This document shows positions 16,990 through 24,678 of a DNA stretch of 64,000 bases, one piece after another. The DNA is taken from positions 124,001-188,000 of the forward strand of contig CAVOPB010000004.1 in the NCBI GenBank assembly GCA_963697805.1, read 5' to 3'. The position numbers and the translations under genes were made by a program. How positions within the stretch are numbered: the stretch's first letter is position 1; each line of letters starts with the position of its first letter. The stretch is from VRUE01 sp963697805. Lineage in GTDB: Bacteria > Actinomycetota > Thermoleophilia > Solirubrobacterales > 70-9. The notes beneath the pieces were generated by a model that saw only the letters and a list, made by a program, of their open reading frames with translations, was not told the origin of the DNA and made no database searches.

Positions 16990-17016
16990 AAGGGGCGCCT
17001 CGTTGGCGCCCCTTTC
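16990..17016 (-). terminator. Hairpin between binding-protein and permease genes
   Basis: Perfect 11-bp arms AAAGGGGCGCC and GGCGCCCCTTT around a 5-nt loop. Read on the minus strand it is followed by TTTTGTTG, as in an intrinsic terminator. It lies in the 111-bp gap after the binding-protein gene and before the permease, where partial termination would give more binding protein than membrane components. It may also protect the 3' end of the short transcript. Confidence 0.75.
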
Positions 17017-17055
17017 GAATCTGCTGTCTTTCGCGGCAGCCCTCGGGGCCCGCCG

Positions 17056-17883
17056 TCAGCTCGGTTCGTGCGCTGCCGCTCTGTAGATTTCCGGCGACGG
17101 CGCTTTGCTGAACCACTTCTTGTAAATCGTCGCGTATTCCCCGTTGTCGATGACTTCTTCCAGTCCCTGGTTGAGATCTTCCCGGAGTTCGTCGTCGCCC
17201 TGCTGGACCACGAATCCATATTCTTCTTCCGTTTCGATCCCTCCGGAAATTTCGATTTCACTTTCTTGTTCGACGGCTCTTTCGGCCACCGGCCGGTCGA
17301 TCACGACGGCGTCGACCGTTCCCGCCTTGAGCGCCGGGAAGGTGTCCGGTCCCTGCGGATAAGTGCGCAGTTCCTTGGTGTCGATTTCTTCTTCGACGTA
17401 TTCCTCCCCAGTCGTTCCCTGCTGTACGGCGACTATCTTCCCCTCCAGGTCTTTGGCTGAGTTCAGGCCAGAGGTTCCTTTGGCGACGACGATCGACTGT
17501 GCCGACGGCAGGTAATACGGATTTGTGAAGTCGACCGATTCCTCGCGTTCGTCGGTGATCGTCGTCGCCGAAGCGACCATTTCGAACTTACCCTGCGCGA
17601 GGTCGCGGAAGATCGTCGGAAACGAGGTGTCCTGGAATTCGACTTCGCGGCCGATCTTTTCGCCGATCGCTTCCATCAGTTCGACGTCAAAGCCCCTGAA
17701 TTCGGACTTGGACTGGCCGAATTCCTCGAACGGCGGGTAGGGGACGTCGGAGCCGACGGTCAGCTTTTCGCCGCCGCCGCCTTCCCCGGTGGTGCTGTCG
17801 CTGCCGCCGCATCCGGCGGCGAAAATCGCCACTGCGGACACAGTGAGCGCGAGTATCAATGCGGTTAGCCGGGTTCTGCCCAT
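17056..17883 (-). CDS. Amino-acid ABC transporter substrate-binding lipoprotein
   Basis: 275 residues with a lipoprotein signal (ALTVSAVAIFAAGC, Cys about 25), a Gly/Ser linker, and a SBP_bac_3 domain (LTVGSDVPYPPFEE, GFDVELMEAIGEKI, SATTITDEREESVDFTNPYY). It captures a polar amino acid outside the cell for the permease and ATPase downstream. ATG 17883 follows CGGAGG. It is divergent from cysM, sharing the 119-bp region with the TACTT-N4-AAGTA palindrome. Confidence 0.92.
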   Translation of the reverse strand: MGRTRLTALILALTVSAVAIFAAGCGGSDSTTGEGGGGEKLTVGSDVPYPPFEEFGQSKSEFRGFDVELMEAIGEKIGREVEFQDTSFPTIFRDLAQGKFEMVASATTITDEREESVDFTNPYYLPSAQSIVVAKGTSGLNSAKDLEGKIVAVQQGTTGEEYVEEEIDTKELRTYPQGPDTFPALKAGTVDAVVIDRPVAERAVEQESEIEISGGIETEEEYGFVVQQGDDELREDLNQGLEEVIDNGEYATIYKKWFSKAPSPEIYRAAAHEPS

Positions 17884-17977
17884 CAGGGACTGCCTCCGTT
17901 CGGTGAGTCGGCGGGACGTGGCGAAAATACCCTTTTCCGGTGTCCGGGGGCAATGCGATGGCCCCACTATCCGCGGC

Positions 17978-17993
17978 TATACTTTTTGAAGTA
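17978..17993 (+). promoter_or_regulatory. -10 element overlapping palindrome TACTT-N4-AAGTA upstream of cysM
   Basis: TATACT (17978-17983) overlaps the perfect palindrome TACTT TTTG AAGTA (17980-17993). It is only 9 bp before the cysM ATG, so the transcript leader would be very short. The surrounding GGCTATACTT...GAAGTAA matches the site before the rhodanese-moeB gene at 13873. Confidence 0.65.
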
Positions 17994-18002
17994 AGGGATT
18001 CG

Positions 18003-18968
18003 ATGGCGCGCGACGAGCTACTCAACCGACCCTGCGGGGGACGCTACAGCGACATCGTCGAGTCGATCGGCAACACCCCGCTGGTCGAGCTCCCGCGCCT
18101 CTCGCCGAAGCCGGAGGTTCGGATCTTCGCGAAACTCGAGGGCCGCAATCCGACCGGCTCGGTCAAGGACAGGGTCGCCAGATCGATGATCGAGACGGCC
18201 GAGGGCGACGGGCTGATCGAGCCTGGCAAGACGATCCTCGAGCCGACCTCCGGCAACACAGGCATCTCGCTGGCGATGATCTGCCGCCGCAAGGGCTACC
18301 CGCTGAAGGTGGTGATGCCCGACAACGTCACCGCCGAGCGGACGCAGCTGCTCGAGATGTACGGAGCGGAGATCGTCTACTCGGAGGGCTCCAAGGGGTC
18401 GAACGGGGCCGTCGCCGTCGCGCTCGAGATGGTCGACGACCCGCAGTACTACATGCCCTACCAGTACGGCAACGAGGCCAACCCGCGCGCCCACTACGAG
18501 GGCACGGCGGTCGAGATCCTCGAAGAGCTCGACGAGGTCGCGGCGTTCGTCGGCGGCCTCGGGACCGGCGGCACCCTGATGGGGAACGGGCGGCGGCTGA
18601 AGGAGCACAATCCCGACACCCTGGTCGTCGCCGCCGAGCCGATGCAGGGCGAGATGGTGCACGGGCTCCGCTCCCTCGACGACGGTTTCATCCCGCCGAT
18701 CATCGACCTCTCACTGATCGACCGCAAGATCATGGTCTCCAACCGCGACGCGGTCGTCTGGACCAGGCGGCTGCTCGACGAGGAAGGCATCTTCGCCGGT
18801 GTCTCGGCGGGGGCGATCGCCGCGATCGCGGTCCGGATCGCCGGCGAGCTCGACGGCGGCAACGTCGTCTTCCTGATTCCCGACGACGGCTGGAAGTACC
18901 TCTCCTCCGGCGTCTACACCAAGCCGATCGAGGAGATCGAGAACCTGGACTCCACCGTCTGGTGGTAG
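18003..18968 (+). CDS. cysM: CysM-type cysteine synthase (CysO-thiocarboxylate dependent)
   Basis: 321-residue fold-type II PLP enzyme: PLP lysine K55 (NPTGSVKDR), phosphate/substrate loop TSGNTG (82-87) and GTGGTLMGNGR. Sequence context (CysO, E1-like enzyme, Mec) supports the CysM role of joining O-phosphoserine-derived aminoacrylate with CysO-thiocarboxylate; a classical sulfide-using CysK cannot be excluded from sequence. ATG 18003 is chosen because it follows the promoter palindrome. Mec starts 23 bp after it. Confidence 0.9.
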   Translation: MARDELLNRPCGGRYSDIVESIGNTPLVELPRLSPKPEVRIFAKLEGRNPTGSVKDRVARSMIETAEGDGLIEPGKTILEPTSGNTGISLAMICRRKGYPLKVVMPDNVTAERTQLLEMYGAEIVYSEGSKGSNGAVAVALEMVDDPQYYMPYQYGNEANPRAHYEGTAVEILEELDEVAAFVGGLGTGGTLMGNGRRLKEHNPDTLVVAAEPMQGEMVHGLRSLDDGFIPPIIDLSLIDRKIMVSNRDAVVWTRRLLDEEGIFAGVSAGAIAAIAVRIAGELDGGNVVFLIPDDGWKYLSSGVYTKPIEEIENLDSTVWW

Positions 18969-18991
18969 AACGGTCCGCTAGCCTCGCCGCG

Positions 18992-19387
18992 ATGCGAATC
19001 CCCCAGAGCCTGGTCGACCAGATCGTCGCCCACGCGCGCGATGACCTGCCGAACGAGTGCTGCGGGATGGTCGGTGGCGGCGATGGCGAGGCGCGGACGG
19101 TGTACCGGGCCGAGAACGCCGAGGCGAGCCCGCTGCGCTACTCGATCGACGCCAGGGAGCAGTTCCGGCTGATGCAGACGATCGAAGCGGCGGGGGAGGA
19201 GCTGGTCGGCATCTACCACTCACACACCAAGTCGGCGGCCTACCCTTCGCAGACCGACGTCAACCTCGCTGGCTGGCCCGACGCCGTCTACCTGATCGCC
19301 TCGCTCGCCGACCCTGACTCCCCCGAGGTGAAGGGCTTCTGGATCCGGGACGGGAGAATCGAGGAGGTGGAGCTGGATGTCGGATAA
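18992..19387 (+). CDS. mec: Mec, JAMM-type metalloprotease releasing cysteine from CysO
   Basis: 131-residue JAB1/MPN+ domain with the zinc motif: E22, H76 and H78 (GIYHSHTKS), S86 and D89. In the CysO route this protease cleaves the CysO-cysteine adduct to free cysteine and regenerate the carrier. It lies 23 bp after cysM, as in mycobacteria. Related JAMM enzymes also trim carrier precursors, which fits the extra Arg at the CysO C-terminus here. Confidence 0.92.
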   Translation: MRIPQSLVDQIVAHARDDLPNECCGMVGGGDGEARTVYRAENAEASPLRYSIDAREQFRLMQTIEAAGEELVGIYHSHTKSAAYPSQTDVNLAGWPDAVYLIASLADPDSPEVKGFWIRDGRIEEVELDVG

Positions 19388-19604
19388 GCGAAAGCTGGTG
19401 AAGGTCGCCTACGCCCAGCAGCAGGCCGAGGCGGAAATGATCCAGGGCCTGCTGTCCGAGCACGGGATCCCGAGCATGTTGCGGCGGGCGGCGGGCTTCG
19501 ACGTGCCGGACTTCCTCGCCGCCGGCCCCCGCGAAGTCCTGGTCGCCGACGAGATCGCCGACCAGGCTCGCGAGGTACTCGAGGGGGCGCCCGGAACCGA
19601 GTAG
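19377..19604 (+). CDS. DUF2007-type small protein
   Basis: 75 residues: KLVKVAYAQQQAEAEMIQGLLSEHGIPSML and a C-terminal VLVADEIADQAREVLE, the ferredoxin-like DUF2007 pattern (annotated as putative signal-transducing proteins; function not established). It overlaps the mec gene by 11 nt, so it is probably co-translated with it. Confidence 0.8.
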   Translation: MSDKRKLVKVAYAQQQAEAEMIQGLLSEHGIPSMLRRAAGFDVPDFLAAGPREVLVADEIADQAREVLEGAPGTE

Positions 19605-19622
19605 CGGGCGGAAAACCGACCC

Positions 19623-20378
19623 CTAGCCGGGGGCGGGCCTGGCGATCGCTCGCAGGTGGTCCCGCCAGGCGTCCTCGATCTCGGCGGCGCGGGCATCGAA
19701 TGCGGCTTCGAGGGTCGGGCGGCTCCCGCCCGGCATCAGCTCCATCGCCAGTCGCTCGCAGGCCTCGGGACCGCGCTCGGTCTCGAGCAGGTCGAAGATC
19801 GTGCCGCCGAGGATCACCGCGTCGCGCCGCGATGGGGGGAAGGAGGGCCTCGCGCTCTCGCGGATGCGGCGGATCACCGCGGCCCGATAGAGGCCGACCT
19901 GGCGCGAGAAGTACTGGGCGGCGCCCTCGACCAGCCAGGCCCAGCCGAGGTAGCGCAGGAACCGGCGCGGCGTCCAGGAGGGCGGCAGGTCGGGGTTGTT
20001 GGCGGCGATCACCAGCTGCGCGTAGAGCCGCTCGGCGGTGCCGCGAAGCGCTTCGCGCGAGTCCTCGCCCGCGGCGCGCCGTTCCATGTGGAGATCGTTG
20101 AGGACGTGGAGCTCGCTCGACATCGCCCAGCCGGCGAGGTAGCGCCTGCCGGCGGGGGCGGCGGACCAGCGGGCGGCCGGCAGGAACGGGTGCGCCATCG
20201 CCAGCAGCGCGGGGTTGGTGTGGACGACGACCGTGACTTCGCCCGGCACGACCGCAAAGCGGTCCTCAAGCCGCAGCCGAAGTTCCTCCATCCGGTCGAG
20301 CGTCCCCTCGGCGAATGCGGTGTCGCCACTGTCATGGCGCGCCGTGAAGCTCAGCGAATGTGTCTCGACCCACGGCAT
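19623..20378 (-). CDS. Hypothetical protein, peptidase-MA-like
   Basis: 251 residues, no signal peptide or clear membrane helix. N-terminal SLSFTARHDSGDTAFAEGTLDRMEELRLRLEDRFAVVP resembles the start of secreted peptidase-MA-like proteins, and WAWLVEGAAQYFSRQ lies where such proteins carry a zinc helix, but a clean HExxH is missing (the region reads AWLVEGAAQYF). It is therefore probably not an active metalloprotease of that type. It converges on the DUF2007 gene. Confidence 0.55.
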   Translation of the reverse strand: MPWVETHSLSFTARHDSGDTAFAEGTLDRMEELRLRLEDRFAVVPGEVTVVVHTNPALLAMAHPFLPAARWSAAPAGRRYLAGWAMSSELHVLNDLHMERRAAGEDSREALRGTAERLYAQLVIAANNPDLPPSWTPRRFLRYLGWAWLVEGAAQYFSRQVGLYRAAVIRRIRESARPSFPPSRRDAVILGGTIFDLLETERGPEACERLAMELMPGGSRPTLEAAFDARAAEIEDAWRDHLRAIARPAPG

Positions 20379-20426
20379 CTGAGTCAGCCTAGCCTGCGGA
20401 TCCCGCGTGGCTTTGCGTACTCAGTG

Positions 20427-21056
20427 CTAGACGAGCGCGGGCTCGCGCTCGGCGCAGGCCGAGCGGATCTCCTGCCGGGCCCGCTCGTACTCTTCGTCGG
20501 CCATCACCGGCGTGCCCTCGAAGGGCAGCTCGCGGTCGATCTCGACCCAGGAGTGGCAGCCGTGGTACTCGTCGCGGACGCGGACCGTGACCGGTCGCGG
20601 GATCCGGTGGACCCGCAGCAGCAGGATGTGGAGCGGGTGGCGCCGCTTCCAGTTCAGCCGCTTCTCGGCGTAGTCCGGGGTCCAGACGTAGAAGGGGGAG
20701 AGCTCGTCGACGATGCGGGGGTTGTTGACCGTGAAGTGGTCGGTCACCTCGGCCCAGCAGCGCAGGCGAACCCTGTCGGGCTGCGGGATGCCGCCGTCCT
20801 GGAGCAGCGCCCTCGGCGGTGGTTCCTCGTCGGGCCAGACGCCCTCCTCGAGGGCTCGCCGCAGCTCGGGGTGGTGCGACTCGCGGACGAGGTTGTTCCG
20901 CTGGTGGTCGAAGGTCGGGTAGAGGAAGAACCGCTCATGCTCGAGCTCGAAGTGCTTGTTCTCCTCGCGGATCCCGCCCTTGCGAAGGGTCAGCAGCTGC
21001 TCGCCCTCGGCGAGCGCGCGGACCGTCACGGCCCATTCCTTTAAAGCGATCGGCAT
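20427..21056 (-). CDS. DUF1802 family protein
   Basis: 209 residues starting MPIALKEWAVTVRALAEGEQLLTLRKGGIREE, the typical N-terminus of DUF1802 proteins. Other conserved-looking parts are ERFFLYPTFDHQRN, ADV-like beta stretches and WVEIDRELPFEGTPVMADEEYE at the C-terminus. The frame continues upstream without stop, but ATG 21056 gives the family N-terminus and lies downstream of a good promoter. The function is unknown. Confidence 0.8.
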   Translation of the reverse strand: MPIALKEWAVTVRALAEGEQLLTLRKGGIREENKHFELEHERFFLYPTFDHQRNNLVRESHHPELRRALEEGVWPDEEPPPRALLQDGGIPQPDRVRLRCWAEVTDHFTVNNPRIVDELSPFYVWTPDYAEKRLNWKRRHPLHILLLRVHRIPRPVTVRVRDEYHGCHSWVEIDRELPFEGTPVMADEEYERARQEIRSACAEREPALV

Positions 21057-21151
21057 TTGATTCAGTACCTGAGAAGTCGAATAAGTCGGCGACTGGGGAG
21101 GACGGCAAACCCCGGATCCTGTCCAGGCGCAAGCCCCGTCCAAGGCCCGGC

Positions 21152-21180
21152 ATTCTAGACCAGGACCCCGAGATCGCCAA
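21152..21180 (-). promoter_or_regulatory. Sigma-70-type promoter for the DUF1802 gene
   Basis: On the minus strand, TTGGCG (21180-21175), a 17-bp spacer and TAGAAT (21157-21152) match -35/-10 consensus well for this GC-rich genome. The predicted transcript would start near 21145 with a leader of about 90 nt before the ATG at 21056. Confidence 0.55.
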
Positions 21181-21192
21181 ATCGATCTTTCG

Positions 21193-22698
21193 TTAAGAAC
21201 TTCCGCCGCCGCCTGGGGTTTCGATCCGCAGCCGGTCTCCGTGACCGATGTCACCCTCGGCCTTTCCCGGCAGCTCGGCGCCGTTGAGGAGGTTGCGACC
21301 GGTCGCCCCATCGGTGCCGCCGCCGCGCCCGCGGGGCGGGTGCCGGCGGCGCTCGGTGATCAGCGTGAACCGCATCGGGGCGAGGGCCTCGAGCTCGCGG
21401 ACGATGCCGTCACCGCCCCGGTGGCGCCCGTCGCCGCCACTGCCGCGACGGACCGCCAGCTCGCGGACTCGAAGCGGGAATTCGGTCTCCAGCGCCTCGG
21501 TCGGGGTGTTCAGCGTGTTCGACATCGCGACGTGGATGGCGCTTGGCCCGTCGGCGTCCGGGCAGGCGCCCTGGCCGCCGCCGATCGTCTCGTAGTAGGC
21601 GAAGTCGTCGTTGGCGAGCGTCAGGTTGTTCATCGTCCCCTGCCCCTGGGCGGGTACCTCGCGGGCGCCGCCGAGGACGCTGATCACGAGGTCCGCCACC
21701 CGGCTCGAGGTCTCGACGTTGCCGGCGGCGACCGCCGCCGGGTGGCGGGCGTTCAGCAGGCAGCCCTCGGGCGCCCGGACCTCGATCGGGCGGTAGGCGC
21801 CGGCGGACGGCGGCGCGTCGGGGTCGGTCAGCACCCTGACCGCGAAGTAGGCGGCGGACTTGGTCACCGAGAGCGGGCAGTTGAGGTTGCCCTCGACCTG
21901 TGGGTCGGTGCCGGCGAAGTCGAGCGTCAGGGACTCGCCGGAGATCGTCGCCTCGACCCTGAGCGTGAGGTCGCGGCAATCGCCACCGGCGTCGTTCTCG
22001 AGCACGTCCTCGGCGCGGTGGGTCCCGTCGGGGAGGTCGGCGATCGCGGCGCGGGTGCGCCGCTCGGCGTAGGCGAGGATCTCCGTCATCCCGGCGCGGA
22101 GCCGGTCGAGGCCGTGGCGCTGCGCGAGCTCGGCAAGGCGCTCGCCTCCGACCCGGTTCGCCGCTCGCTGGGCGCGGAGGTCGGCGAGGCGCTGCTCGGG
22201 GAACCGCATCTGGGCGGCGATCTCGCGCAGCTCGTGCATGCCGGCCGGCATCGGCGGGATCACGACCCCCTCCTCCTCGAGGCGGGTCGAGGACACCGGC
22301 ATCCCCGCCGGAGTCGGGCCGCCGACGTCGGCGTGGTGGGCTCGGCAGGCGGCGAAGCCGATCAGGCCCCCGCCGACGAACACCGGCGAGATGATCGTGA
22401 TGTCGGGGAGGTGGGTGCCGCCGCGGTAGGGGTCGTTGAGGATCCAGCCCTCGCCGGGGCGCTGGTCAAGGTCGAGGACGGCGGCCACGGCATCGGGCAT
22501 CGAGCCGAGGTGGACCGGGATGTGCTCGGCCTGCATCACCAGCTCGCCGGCGGCGTCGAAGAGCGCGGTCGAGCAGTCCTGTCGCTCCTTGATGTTGGCC
22601 GAGTATGCGGAGCGGATCAGGGTCGCGCCCATCTCCTCGCAGGCGGCGCGGAGGCCGCCGATCATCACCTGCAGCGTGATCGGGTCGAGTCCGCTCAT
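21193..22698 (-). CDS. hyuB: Hydantoinase/oxoprolinase subunit B
   Basis: 501 residues of the HyuB family: LDPITLQVMIGGLRAACEEMG, IRSAYSANIKERQDCSTALFD, NDPYRGGTHLPDI, AAGNVETSSRVADLV and IGGGQGA are characteristic. With HyuA it forms an ATP-dependent amidohydrolase (N-methylhydantoinase, 5-oxoprolinase or acetone carboxylase relatives); the substrate cannot be set from sequence. ATG 22698 overlaps the hyuA stop by 4 nt, indicating coupling. Confidence 0.92.
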   Translation of the reverse strand: MSGLDPITLQVMIGGLRAACEEMGATLIRSAYSANIKERQDCSTALFDAAGELVMQAEHIPVHLGSMPDAVAAVLDLDQRPGEGWILNDPYRGGTHLPDITIISPVFVGGGLIGFAACRAHHADVGGPTPAGMPVSSTRLEEEGVVIPPMPAGMHELREIAAQMRFPEQRLADLRAQRAANRVGGERLAELAQRHGLDRLRAGMTEILAYAERRTRAAIADLPDGTHRAEDVLENDAGGDCRDLTLRVEATISGESLTLDFAGTDPQVEGNLNCPLSVTKSAAYFAVRVLTDPDAPPSAGAYRPIEVRAPEGCLLNARHPAAVAAGNVETSSRVADLVISVLGGAREVPAQGQGTMNNLTLANDDFAYYETIGGGQGACPDADGPSAIHVAMSNTLNTPTEALETEFPLRVRELAVRRGSGGDGRHRGGDGIVRELEALAPMRFTLITERRRHPPRGRGGGTDGATGRNLLNGAELPGKAEGDIGHGDRLRIETPGGGGSS

Positions 22699-24668
22699 CG
22701 ACCAACCTCGGCCCGGATCGTCCCGGTCTCCTCGATCCGCGCCGACCACCGCGGGGGAACGACGAACGTCGCCTCGGGCAGCTCGAACACGACCGGTCCG
22801 TCCGCCTCGAGCCCCGCTGCCGGCTCGCCGCGCAGTACCGGCGTCCGCAGCCACTCGCCGTCGAATCGGATCTCGCGGCTGCTCTCAACCAGGTCGTCGC
22901 CCGGGGCGGCGGCCGGTGTGGGCTGCGGGCCGGGAGCGACCATCGCGAGCCGGATGTGGACGAGGACGACCTCGCCATCGGGGTCGCGGTGTCCGTAGCG
23001 CTCCTCGTGCACGCGCTCGAAGCGCTCGGCCAGCTCGGCGGGATCGGGCCGGGCGTCGCCCGCGACCGGCAGCTCGAACGCCTGGCCGGCATATCGCATC
23101 TCGTAGACGATCTCCGGCTCGGCGCCCTCGAGCTTTGCGCCGAGATCGCCGACCAGCGACTCGACCTCGGAGGCGATCCGCTCGGCCGTCAGGTCGCCGC
23201 CGCTCAGCATCACCGTCAGCGTCGTGTCGCGGCGCCGGTCCGAGGCGCAGAGGCCGAGCGCCGAGAGCACCCCACCCGCCCGCGGACAGAGGATCCGGCC
23301 GATCTCGAGCTCGGCCGCGATCGCCGCCGCGTGCATCGGCCCGGCGCCGCCGAACGGCAGCAGGGCGAAGCGGCGAGGGTCGACGCCGCGCTCGACGGTG
23401 ACGACCCGGAGCGCCCGGACCATCTCCTGGTTGGCGATGCGGACGATTCCTTCTGCGGTCTCCAGTTGCCCGAGGCCCAGCGGTGTGGCCAACTCCGCAA
23501 CCGCCCTGCCCGCGGCACTGGCGTCGAGCGCGACCCCGCCGGCCAGGGTCGAGTCCGGGGCGAGGACGCCGAGCAGGAGGTTGGCGTCGGTCACGGTCGG
23601 CTCGGTCCCGCCGCGCCCGTAGCAGGCGGGCCCCGGGTCGGCCCCGGCCGAGCGCGGCCCGACGCGGAGCGCCCCGCCGGCGTCGCGCCACCCGATCGAG
23701 CCGCCGCCGGCGCCGACCGTGTGGACGTCGATCATCGGCAGCTGGACCACCCGCCCCTCCACCTCGCGGGAGTCGGTGCGCCTGACGCGGCCGCCTTCGA
23801 CGACGCAGACGTCGCAGGAGGTGCCCCCCATGTCGACGCCGATCGCGTCCCCGTCGCCGCCGGCGCGGGCGATCAGCCCCGCCCCGACCGCACCCCCGGC
23901 CGGTCCCGAGAGGACGCTCCAGGCGCCGGCCTGGGCCGCATCGGACGCCTCGGCGACACCGCCTGAGGACTGCATCACCAGCGGCGCCGGGAGCGCCGCC
24001 GCCTCGGCGGCCTCGGTAAGGGACCTCAGATAGCGGCCGAGGAGGGGGGAGAGGTAGGCGTCGATCGCGGTCGTCGAGCAGCGCTCGAACTCGCGCAGCC
24101 TGGGCAGGACCTCGTGCGAAGCGGAGACGTGGATGCCCGGGATCTCGCTGCGGAGGTGCTCGGCGATCCGCCGCTCGTGGGAGGGGTCGAGGTAGGAGAA
24201 GAGCAGGCAGACGGCGACCGACTCGGCGCCGCTCTCGCGGACCAGCTCGGCCAGGCGCCGAGGCTCCTCCTCGGCCAGCGGCTCGACGACGCCGTCGGGG
24301 CCGACTCTCTCGCTCGCCTCGAATCGCATCTCGGGCTCGACCAGCGGTTTCGGCTTCGGTGTGCAGAGCCGGTAGAGCTCGGGACGGTCCTGGCGGCCGA
24401 TCTCGAGCAGGTCGGAGAAGCCCTTGGTGGCGATCAGCGCGGTGCGAGCGCCGCGTTCCTCGAGCAGAGCATTGGTCCCGACCGTCATCCCATGGGCGAA
24501 GACCTCGACCTCGGCCCCCGGTGAATCGCCCAGCACCTCCTCGACCGCGGCGATCACCCCGACCGATTGATCCCCGGGTGTGGTCGGGACCTTCGCGGTC
24601 CGGATCTGCTCGCCGTCGATCAGGACCGCGTCGGTGAAAGTTCCCCCGACGTCGACTCCGAGCAGCAT
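22695..24668 (-). CDS. hyuA: Hydantoinase/oxoprolinase subunit A
   Basis: 657 residues with the N-terminal actin-like ATPase start MLLGVDVGGTFTDAVLIDG, GTNALLEERGARTALIATKGF, and the second domain DMGGTSCDVCVV and GGAGPMHA, all typical of HyuA. ATG 24668 gives the family N-terminus; the open frame continues upstream only as the shadow of nadB. It is coupled to hyuB (ATGA overlap) and follows nadB by 10 bp. Confidence 0.93.
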   Translation of the reverse strand: MLLGVDVGGTFTDAVLIDGEQIRTAKVPTTPGDQSVGVIAAVEEVLGDSPGAEVEVFAHGMTVGTNALLEERGARTALIATKGFSDLLEIGRQDRPELYRLCTPKPKPLVEPEMRFEASERVGPDGVVEPLAEEEPRRLAELVRESGAESVAVCLLFSYLDPSHERRIAEHLRSEIPGIHVSASHEVLPRLREFERCSTTAIDAYLSPLLGRYLRSLTEAAEAAALPAPLVMQSSGGVAEASDAAQAGAWSVLSGPAGGAVGAGLIARAGGDGDAIGVDMGGTSCDVCVVEGGRVRRTDSREVEGRVVQLPMIDVHTVGAGGGSIGWRDAGGALRVGPRSAGADPGPACYGRGGTEPTVTDANLLLGVLAPDSTLAGGVALDASAAGRAVAELATPLGLGQLETAEGIVRIANQEMVRALRVVTVERGVDPRRFALLPFGGAGPMHAAAIAAELEIGRILCPRAGGVLSALGLCASDRRRDTTLTVMLSGGDLTAERIASEVESLVGDLGAKLEGAEPEIVYEMRYAGQAFELPVAGDARPDPAELAERFERVHEERYGHRDPDGEVVLVHIRLAMVAPGPQPTPAAAPGDDLVESSREIRFDGEWLRTPVLRGEPAAGLEADGPVVFELPEATFVVPPRWSARIEETGTIRAEVGR

Positions 24669-24678
24669 GCGATCGCCC

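Noticed and set aside
21070..21196. Protein-like plus-strand stretch (EDGKPRILSRRKPRPRPGIL...)
   Set aside because: No start codon close by, and it covers the promoter and leader of the DUF1802 gene on the other strand.
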